Source: Christensenella sp. UBA4263 | GTDB taxonomy: Bacteria; Bacillota; Clostridia; Christensenellales; Aristaeellaceae | DNA length: 13,273 bases | Assembly: GCA_002395225.1 (NCBI GenBank) | Contig: DGWH01000119.1 | Coordinates: 1 to 13,273, forward strand | Direction of reading: 5' to 3' | In this document: piece after piece, positions 5,570-11,700 of the stretch | Numbering within the stretch: the first letter of the stretch is position 1 | Layout: every line of letters starts with the position of its first letter | Notes under the pieces: generated by a model | Told to the model about the DNA's origin: nothing | Seen by the model: only the letters and a program-made list of their open reading frames with translations | Databases searched by the model: none | Translations under genes and position numbers: made by a program

Positions 5570-8314
5570 TCATCTGGCTTTCAGTTCAAACAGCCGCCGG
5601 GTTCCCTCCTGCACCATCTGCGGATTGAATCCGCGGAAGAACAGGAACTGCAGGTCCTGCATCCGCATGGACAGGAATTCCTCATCGCCGTTCATGAGCA
5701 GGTCATAGGCAGCCGGGAGATCCTCTTTCAGAACCGCCTGTGCCTCCGGATCCTCCTTCATCTCCCCCAGCCAGCTGTCCATGCTGTACTTGACCCGGTA
5801 ATCCCGCTGCGGGCGGTAGGTCTTTTCAAAGACGCCGGCACCAAGCTCGACGGTTTCCTCCGTTCCCGGCAGATGCGCCTCAGCCGTGCAGCCAAAGGGC
5901 ACCTCAAAGCGGACCGAGAGCTGCCCGTCATCCCTGATCTCCCAGCGGGAACCGTACACGCCATGGACGGAATCATACCGTACCTCCATGGACATGGCGC
6001 GCCAGGTGGGCTGCGGCGCGAAGCAGATCCGGGCAAAGCCCGGCTCCAGCGGACGGATGCCCGCCAGATCGCGGTACACGTATTCCATGACCGATCCGTA
6101 GGAATAGTGATTGAGGGAATTCATCTCCGTTCCGCTGATCCGTCCATCATCCAGGACGCTGTTCCAGCGCTCCCAGATGGTGGTGGCCCCCAGCTTCACG
6201 CAGCGCATCCAGCCGGGGAACCCTTCCTGGAACAGGAAGTGGGCCGCCAGTTCCCCCAGTCCGTTTTCCGCCAGCACGCGGCACATCATGGTGGCGCCCA
6301 CAAAGCCGCCGCGGATCCGGTAACAATCCTTCTGGAAGCGCTTTTTGAGCCCTTCCACGATGCGTGACTTGTCCAGGTACACACCGAAATTCAGACACAG
6401 CAGATAGGCGGTCTGCGTGTCAATGCAAAGGCGGCCGGACGGACTGAAATACTCATGCAGAATGGCCGCATAAATGGCCTCTGCCAGTTTTCCGTACCGG
6501 TCCGCATCCTCCGGTTTATCGAGAATTTTCGCCGCCTCCTCCACTTTCCGGGCAGAGGCATAATAGTACATGCTGGCCACAAAGTAATCATCCGTTCCGC
6601 CCTTCATACTCTGGGGCGTCACGCCGTCCTGTGCCAGCCAGTCCCCGAAGTGGAAGCCGAAATCCCAGAGATGGCGGCCGCCCTCCTTTTCATCCTGGCG
6701 GCGGATCCATTCAAGCCAGTCCCGCATGACGGGGTACTGTGCCGCCAGTTCAGCCCGGTCCCCGTAGTACTGATACAGGGTCATGGGCAGGAACGTGGCA
6801 ATGTCCCCCCAGACACTGGCCCCGCCGGCATCGGCAATGTTAGGCAGGTAATTTGCCACCCGGCCCTCATGCTTCTGCTGGTCAACGGCAATGTCATGCA
6901 GGTATTTCCGGTAAAACGCGCGGGTATCCATCTGGAAACAGGCGGTCGGGGAAAAGACCTGTGCATCCCCGGTCCACCCGAGACGTTCATCCCGCTGCGG
7001 GCAGTCGGTGGGGATATCCAGGAAATTGCTGCGCTGTCCCCAGAGGGTATTCAGGAACAGACGGTTCAGCAGGCTGTTTCCGGAGGTAAAGGAGATGGCA
7101 TCCGGCAGATCCGAGTAAATGACCAGTCCCCGGAACCGGTCCGCACGGACCTCGCCCGGCCAGCCCGTTACGCGGACATAGCGGAAACCAAAGAAGGTAA
7201 AGTGGGCCCGGACCGTTTCCCGCTGACCGCCGGACACATAGATCATCTGGGCTTTGGCGGTCCGGTAATTGTCATTGTAGAAATTGCCGTCCTGCAGGAT
7301 TTCCCCGTGGTCCAGCACAATCCGGGTTCCGGCAGGGAAGTCCGCTTCGTATTCCATGCAGCCGGCGAAGTTCTGGCCCATGTCAAGGACCGTTTCCCCG
7401 GCCGGGGTATGGATAACCTTGGCCACCGGCAGAACCGCTTTGGTGATCACGGGCAGGCTCAGCCGGTCCATGATCGGGCGATCCGGCAACACCGCGGCCG
7501 GCCGCGCCGGATTTTCCCGGCCCTCCCAGAGCTGTCGGTTCAGGCATTCGCCGTCATACAGGTCCGTGAACTCAAAGTCACTGCCCCGGTATTCCCAGAG
7601 CTGATCCGTCTTAACCACCTGACAGGTGCCATCCCGGAGCGTAATATGCAGCTCTGCCAGGACCTCAAACCGGTCCCCGTAGAGCTCCTTTCCGCCCTCA
7701 TACCCGAGGCGGCCCTTGTACCAGCCGTTTCCGGTATAAATTTCCAGGGTATTTTCCTCGATCCGGAGAAGGTCGGTCACATCGTAGGTCTGCACCTGGA
7801 CCTGCTCGGAGTAATCATTGCAGAAAGGCGCCAGCAGGTCCTCCCCGGCCTTTTGTCCGTTCAGATAAGCCTCATACAGGCCGAGACCGGTCAGATACAG
7901 CCGGGCTGACTGTACCGGCCCGCTTACCTCAAAGTGACGGAAGAAGACCGGATGAAACTTGTCCTCGGGCTGCGGGGCGATCCAGTGGGCCTGCCACTCT
8001 TCCTGCATTTTCCCTGTTTCAAACCATGACGCGCCAATGGCCGTGTCGCCCTTGTCCCCGGTCACGGTGATCCGCACATAATAACGGGTGCGCGGGGTCA
8101 GTGTCAGCTCAATCGGCTCCCCTGCCGCGTTCAGGCGCTCCGCCTCCCGGTGAAAAAGGACCTGCGAAAAGGCCGGGTCGGCGGCCACCGTCAGGGTTTC
8201 CCGGACCGGCTGCCGTGAATCGGTCTCAGTGACTTTAAATGAAACGGAGATATGCGGCAAGGAAAAGCCCAGCGGCTCATGGATGCCATTGATGCGGATG
8301 TCGGTGATTTTCAT
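5570..8314 (-). CDS. Alpha-L-rhamnosidase, glycoside hydrolase family 78
   Basis: A 914-residue protein lacking a signal peptide, so a cytoplasmic inverting enzyme releasing terminal alpha-L-rhamnose. Domains in order: N-terminal beta-sandwich (about 1-105), a second beta-domain with the Trp-Ile-Ala-Pro and Tyr-Leu-Asn-Gly segments typical of GH78 (105-290), the Asp-Met-Gly-Gln-Asn-Phe domain (about 295-405), the (alpha/alpha)6 catalytic barrel (about 410-755) and a C-terminal beta-sandwich (about 756-840). The catalytic acid is probably Glu443 in Asp-Cys-Pro-Gln-Arg-Asp-Glu-Arg-Leu-Gly-Trp; the base is probably Glu715 in Thr-Ile-Trp-Glu-Arg-Trp. Residues about 843-913 are an additional charged segment like that on the esterase-like protein of this locus. 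AGAGGAG lies 7 bases before the ATG. It is the first gene after the terminator, with only 30 bases between the T-tract and the start codon. Natural substrates could be plant rhamnosyl-glucosides or pectin fragments. Confidence 0.96.
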   Translation of the reverse strand: MKITDIRINGIHEPLGFSLPHISVSFKVTETDSRQPVRETLTVAADPAFSQVLFHREAERLNAAGEPIELTLTPRTRYYVRITVTGDKGDTAIGASWFETGKMQEEWQAHWIAPQPEDKFHPVFFRHFEVSGPVQSARLYLTGLGLYEAYLNGQKAGEDLLAPFCNDYSEQVQVQTYDVTDLLRIEENTLEIYTGNGWYKGRLGYEGGKELYGDRFEVLAELHITLRDGTCQVVKTDQLWEYRGSDFEFTDLYDGECLNRQLWEGRENPARPAAVLPDRPIMDRLSLPVITKAVLPVAKVIHTPAGETVLDMGQNFAGCMEYEADFPAGTRIVLDHGEILQDGNFYNDNYRTAKAQMIYVSGGQRETVRAHFTFFGFRYVRVTGWPGEVRADRFRGLVIYSDLPDAISFTSGNSLLNRLFLNTLWGQRSNFLDIPTDCPQRDERLGWTGDAQVFSPTACFQMDTRAFYRKYLHDIAVDQQKHEGRVANYLPNIADAGGASVWGDIATFLPMTLYQYYGDRAELAAQYPVMRDWLEWIRRQDEKEGGRHLWDFGFHFGDWLAQDGVTPQSMKGGTDDYFVASMYYYASARKVEEAAKILDKPEDADRYGKLAEAIYAAILHEYFSPSGRLCIDTQTAYLLCLNFGVYLDKSRIVEGLKKRFQKDCYRIRGGFVGATMMCRVLAENGLGELAAHFLFQEGFPGWMRCVKLGATTIWERWNSVLDDGRISGTEMNSLNHYSYGSVMEYVYRDLAGIRPLEPGFARICFAPQPTWRAMSMEVRYDSVHGVYGSRWEIRDDGQLSVRFEVPFGCTAEAHLPGTEETVELGAGVFEKTYRPQRDYRVKYSMDSWLGEMKEDPEAQAVLKEDLPAAYDLLMNGDEEFLSMRMQDLQFLFFRGFNPQMVQEGTRRLFELKAR

Positions 8315-8344
8315 CCCTTGCTCCTCTCTGGTTCTCAGTTTTTG

Positions 8345-8378
8345 AAAAAAACGGGCGAGGCGTTTACGCCATCGCCCG
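8345..8378 (-). terminator. Intrinsic (rho-independent) terminator after the transporter genes
   Basis: On the minus strand, CGGGCGA pairs with TCGCCCG (7 pairs). After a single bulged T, GGCG pairs with CGCC around the loop TAAA, and seven T residues follow immediately. This is a textbook GC-rich stem plus U-tract. It lies 24 bases beyond the stop codon of permease B and 30 bases before the rhamnosidase ATG. It should end much of the transcription from the transporter genes; downstream enzyme genes then depend on read-through or regulated antitermination. Confidence 0.9.
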
Positions 8379-8402
8379 CCAATTGGTGGAGATCGAAATG
8401 GT

Positions 8403-9407
8403 TCAGGCCTTGACCGGCTGACGACCGATCAGTTTGCCAAAGAGTTTCTTGAGGTTCCCGCTCTGTCCGGCCACCAGGTTGACCAGGAAGACGAACATAC
8501 CCATCATGGCCGTGGAAATGGCGCCGCCCAGTTCTGCCTTGAACAGGGTGGTGAGGCCCGTTTTCATCATGCAGATGGCCAGGGAGCCCATGATGATGCC
8601 GATGGTATCCCCGCAGAACGCACCGATATAGAGACCCACGAAGACCGGCAGAATGTTGGAGAAGAGCTCGCCTACCGTGCTGAGGGAGGAGAAGCTCGCA
8701 TCCCGCTTGCCAAGAGAGGCCCAGATGATGGTGGCAAAACCGAAGATCAGGCCGCTGTAGACATAGCTCAGGATGACGTTCTTGTTCTCATTGATGCCGA
8801 TGTTCACGGCCGCCTGCTGGTTCTTGGCCAGCAGCAGGCTCTGTTTGCCGGTGGTGGACAGGTAGTTGTACACCGCATACACCGCCACTGCGCAGCCAAA
8901 GGGAATCAGGACCGTCGGGTAGGCGGAGAGCTGCTTGATGAACTTGACCGAAACCAGGTTCACACCGCCGCCGCCAAAGATCAGGGGGGTGATGGATTCA
9001 TAGAGCAGGGCCATGCCAATGGTGGCGATCATGATGGGCAGCCGGCCGTAGACATAGACCAGGGCAACGCCCACGCTGAGGAGAACACACAGGGCAACGG
9101 CGATGACGCAGAAGAGCATCGGGTTGCTGGTGCCGGAATCCCTTGCGATGCTGCCCGCCACGATGGCCGATACCAGCATGATGGAACCGCCGGAAAAATC
9201 GAAGCGTCCGTTTTTGAACTGGAGGCCGATGCCCATGGCGCAGGCCACCGATACAGCCACGTTGGGGATCAGGACTTTCCACATGGCCATGTTTTCAAGG
9301 AACTTCTTGCCATTGGCATTGCACAGGATTTTCATGATCACAAACATGATCACAGGCAGCATCAGCGTCCCCGCGATGCGTTTGAGAATGTCCAATGCTT
9401 TATTCAT
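8403..9407 (-). CDS. ABC sugar-transporter permease (CUT2/RbsC-like), subunit B
   Basis: A 334-residue integral membrane protein with about eight to ten hydrophobic segments (roughly 12-30, 45-62, 75-90, 98-120, 124-142, 162-182, 212-232, 248-268, 270-285 and 297-315). It belongs to the branched-chain/ribose permease fold. Gly-Arg-Phe-Asp-Phe-Ser-Gly-Gly (67-74) matches the Gly-x-x-Asp-hydrophobic-Ser-x-Gly motif of the family. The cytoplasmic loop Gly-Glu-Leu-Phe-Ser-Asn (246-251) is the likely ATPase-coupling helix; it departs from the usual Gly-Gly-Thr-Ser-Leu version seen in RbsC. It probably forms a heterodimer with the permease at 10694-11689, whose coupling loop is more canonical. GGAGG sits 7 bases before the ATG, directly after a small stem-loop. 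The lysine-rich C-terminus (319-334) is probably cytoplasmic. It is the last gene before the terminator. Confidence 0.93.
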   Translation of the reverse strand: MNKALDILKRIAGTLMLPVIMFVIMKILCNANGKKFLENMAMWKVLIPNVAVSVACAMGIGLQFKNGRFDFSGGSIMLVSAIVAGSIARDSGTSNPMLFCVIAVALCVLLSVGVALVYVYGRLPIMIATIGMALLYESITPLIFGGGGVNLVSVKFIKQLSAYPTVLIPFGCAVAVYAVYNYLSTTGKQSLLLAKNQQAAVNIGINENKNVILSYVYSGLIFGFATIIWASLGKRDASFSSLSTVGELFSNILPVFVGLYIGAFCGDTIGIIMGSLAICMMKTGLTTLFKAELGGAISTAMMGMFVFLVNLVAGQSGNLKKLFGKLIGRQPVKA

Positions 9408-9420
9408 AAGTCTGCCTCCA

Positions 9421-9474
9421 ATTTCAGCAGTGAAATGCGCCCCAGAGGGGCTTCCCCGGACAGACCGGGGGAAG
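9421..9474 (-). promoter_or_regulatory. Three adjacent stem-loops downstream of the binding-protein gene
   Basis: Almost the whole gap between the binding-protein stop and the permease B ribosome binding site is structured. In transcript order: CTTCCCC with GGGGAAG (7 pairs, 9451-9474); GCCCC with GGGGC around a 3-base loop (9439-9451, sharing one base with the first); and ATTTCA with TGAAAT around CTGC (9421-9436). No T-run follows the stems, so termination is unlikely. Such 3' structures commonly protect an upstream binding-protein message from exonucleases, raising its level over the permeases; that role here is inference. The last hairpin ends one base before the GGAGG of the next gene and could also affect its translation. 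Confidence 0.7.
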
Positions 9475-9482
9475 ACGGGATC

Positions 9483-10637
9483 TTATTTCATGTATCCTTC
9501 GACGGTGAAGCTCTGGCAGAAAGCGGTCAGATCCTTATAGCTGGCATCCGGGTTCACGCTGGTGAAGTAGTTCTTCATGTCATCCCAGCTGGCCTGTGCC
9601 TTGCCGAGTCTGTCCTCGTCATTGGTGGCGCCCATGGGGGAATTGTTGATGACGGCCTCAAACTTCGCGGTGCTGTTGATCACCATGATGCCGGAATCCA
9701 ACCGCTCAACGCCCGGATAGTCCTTGTACATGTTGCCGGAAACCGCCGCATCCATCATAGCCATGGGCCAGATAATGCTCTCAAAGGCAGCGGTGGTCAG
9801 ACGCACGATGTTCTTGTCATCGCCGCAGTCGGCCATGAGGTCCGGATCGTTGTCAAAGCCGCCGGTGATGAGCTGCATGTCGTCCTTGCAGATGCCCATG
9901 GCCTTGGCCTCAACCACGGTGGGATAGACGAAGGTGGTGCCGGCACAGAAACCGACGATGCAGTCCAGGGTGTCGTGGCCGTCCTCGAAGAAATAGTTGG
10001 TCTCAAGGGGGCTGAAGTTCAGCACGGTGGCATCGCCTACCAGCTCGATCTTCTCAGCGGCGGTCTCGTTATACTTTTCGATGTAGTCACGGAAAGCCTT
10101 GTCAGCAACCGTGTGCTTGGGATAGGCATATACCGGGAAGATGCAGGTGGAAACGCGCTTGTATCCGCGGTCAATGACCTCCTGGGCATACGCCTCGCCC
10201 AGCGCCACGCCGCTGATGTAGTTGTCGCCCATCAGGCCCAGGAAATGATCCTTCTGCAGGATGCCCTCGCTGGTGCCGCCGGGATTGAACACGTTGTCAT
10301 AGTCGGAGAAGAAGCCCACAACCCACATGTCCGGGTACTCTTCCATGATATTGATCAGGCCGCCGTCCATGCAGGAGATGAGGCCCACCACATCGGAGGT
10401 GTACGCGTTCTTGACGTTTTTCAGGTTGCCGGCGGGATCGTTGAAGGAATCGCCGTACACGATCTCAACGGTATAACCGAGCTCTTTGGCCATCATGTTC
10501 ATATAGGCCACATAGAACTCATACTGTGCGCCGCTGTTCAGGTTGGAGAGATAGAGGATCTTGCCCTCGGCCTGGGCCAGAGCCGAAATCCCCAGGAGCA
10601 TGACAAGGATCATTGCGATGGCAATCAGCTTTTTCAT
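9483..10637 (-). CDS. Periplasmic-binding-protein-like substrate-binding protein of the ABC importer
   Basis: A 384-residue secreted protein. Residues 1-23 form a signal peptide: Met-Lys-Lys, a hydrophobic core and an Ala-Gln-Ala cleavage site before Glu24. There is no Cys at the cleavage point, so it is not predicted to be a lipoprotein, which is unusual for a Gram-positive binding protein. The mature part begins with a beta-strand (Lys-Ile-Leu-Tyr-Leu-Ser-Asn) and shows the type I sugar-binding-protein pattern of alternating strands and helices, with a likely domain-crossing region near 240-265 (Asp-Cys-Ile-Val-Gly-Phe, then Ile-Thr-Gly-Gly-Phe-Asp-Asn-Asp). It should capture the imported glycoside or oligosaccharide. 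It is distant from ribose-binding protein, so the ligand is unknown. A strong AGGAGG lies about 6 bases before the ATG. The gene lies between the two permease genes and is followed by protective-looking hairpins. Confidence 0.9.
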   Translation of the reverse strand: MKKLIAIAMILVMLLGISALAQAEGKILYLSNLNSGAQYEFYVAYMNMMAKELGYTVEIVYGDSFNDPAGNLKNVKNAYTSDVVGLISCMDGGLINIMEEYPDMWVVGFFSDYDNVFNPGGTSEGILQKDHFLGLMGDNYISGVALGEAYAQEVIDRGYKRVSTCIFPVYAYPKHTVADKAFRDYIEKYNETAAEKIELVGDATVLNFSPLETNYFFEDGHDTLDCIVGFCAGTTFVYPTVVEAKAMGICKDDMQLITGGFDNDPDLMADCGDDKNIVRLTTAAFESIIWPMAMMDAAVSGNMYKDYPGVERLDSGIMVINSTAKFEAVINNSPMGATNDEDRLGKAQASWDDMKNYFTSVNPDASYKDLTAFCQSFTVEGYMK

Positions 10638-10667
10638 TTGTTTCCTCCTAAAAAGTCATTTATTGTG

Positions 10668-10683
10668 ACAGGTTGTACCCTGT
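10668..10683 (-). other. Small stem-loop between permease A and binding-protein genes
   Basis: ACAGG and CCTGT pair perfectly around a 6-base loop in the 56-base gap before the binding-protein gene. It is short and has no T-run; it may be chance or a minor processing site. Confidence 0.35.
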
Positions 10684-10693
10684 TGGGGCCGAA

Positions 10694-11689
10694 TTAGCGG
10701 GGCAGCACGCCGTGCTTCTCGCGGCAGGTAATGAGCACCACGATCAGGAAGATGGCGGCCTTGATCAGGAAGGTCAGGCGGGTCGGAACGCCGATAATGG
10801 GCAGGCCGACGGCCAGCAGTGAATAGGTCAGGGAACCGATGATGGCGCAGGACAGGCGGGACTTCATGCCGCCCTTGAGGGGCATGCCGCCCAGAATCAG
10901 GGAAACCATCACGTTCATTTCAAATCCGGTGCCGGTGGCATCGCTGGCGGCGCCGGTATAGCCCATCTGGAACAGGGAGGCGGTTACCAGGCAGCAGGCC
11001 AGGAAGATGTACGGGATGACCCGGTAGAGGATGATGTGCACGCCGCTCTGGGCTGTCGCCGTCTGGTTGGCACCGATGGCCCGGGCGTACTTGCCGAACT
11101 TGGTGAAGTAGAAGAAGTAGCCGATCACCGCGGTCTCAATGGCCAGGACCAGCACCATGAACCAGGGCTGCCGGAACAGGGTCAGATCGATTTCCGGAAT
11201 CATGCTGATGTTCCGGCTGCCGATGTTGGAGTAGATGATGGTGCTGATGCCCGAGAGAACCATCATGAACACAACCGAGGAGATGACCGAGTACATATGC
11301 AGCAGCTCGCCGGCAGAACCGTTGATGATGCCGATCACGACCGCGATCACCAGGCAGACCAGAATGGCGATCAGCAGGTTTCCGGTGGCGTTGCCGATCA
11401 ATACCAGCAGTGTGCTGTACAGGCCCACCTGCTTGCCGATGCTGACGTCCATGTTGCCAAGGGAATAGATGAATACCGCGCCCACGGCCATCAGGGCCGT
11501 GACAATGACATCCCCGATCAGGGTGGACAGCTTGCTGGCACTCCAGATGCTCTCGCCCTTGATGCCGGTGGTAATGGTGAAAAAGATGATGCAGAACAGA
11601 AGGCCGCTGACGGAGGCCACGGCGGAGCCGTGTTTGCTCAGCCACTGCTGCGGGGTTTGCCTTTCCTTTTCATGTGCAGTTGCAGTCAT
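10694..11689 (-). CDS. ABC sugar-transporter permease (CUT2/RbsC-like), subunit A
   Basis: A 331-residue integral membrane protein of the ribose/galactose permease family. After a charged cytoplasmic N-terminus (1-20), hydrophobic segments lie near 23-42, 58-76, 86-100, 104-124, 133-154, 176-195, 222-243, 280-300 and 306-321. Gly-Asn-Met-Asp-Val-Ser-Ile-Gly (78-85) is the conserved family motif. Gly-Phe-Glu-Met-Asn-Val, then Leu-Gly-Gly-Met-Pro-Leu-Lys-Gly-Gly (255-274) is the canonical coupling loop that contacts the ATPase. It differs clearly from the other permease of the locus, so the pore is probably a heterodimer rather than the RbsC-type homodimer. The ATG follows the ATPase stop codon by 11 bases and GGAGGTG fills that gap directly. 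The start is well supported by this ribosome binding site. Confidence 0.95.
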   Translation of the reverse strand: MTATAHEKERQTPQQWLSKHGSAVASVSGLLFCIIFFTITTGIKGESIWSASKLSTLIGDVIVTALMAVGAVFIYSLGNMDVSIGKQVGLYSTLLVLIGNATGNLLIAILVCLVIAVVIGIINGSAGELLHMYSVISSVVFMMVLSGISTIIYSNIGSRNISMIPEIDLTLFRQPWFMVLVLAIETAVIGYFFYFTKFGKYARAIGANQTATAQSGVHIILYRVIPYIFLACCLVTASLFQMGYTGAASDATGTGFEMNVMVSLILGGMPLKGGMKSRLSCAIIGSLTYSLLAVGLPIIGVPTRLTFLIKAAIFLIVVLITCREKHGVLPR

Positions 11690-11700
11690 GGGGCACCTCC

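Noticed and set aside
3836..6367. Plus-strand open frame of 843 codons, antisense to GH3 and rhamnosidase
   Set aside because: The predicted protein has no recognisable domain and lies opposite two clearly recognised genes. Long antisense frames are expected in GC-rich coding DNA. The same holds for plus-strand frames at 1318-3303, 6455-7909, 9435-10697 and 11674-13080.
8376..8389. CCACC/GGCGG mini-hairpin just before the terminator as an antiterminator
   Set aside because: Only four good pairs with a mismatch; it overlaps the terminator 5' arm but seems too weak to claim without comparative data.
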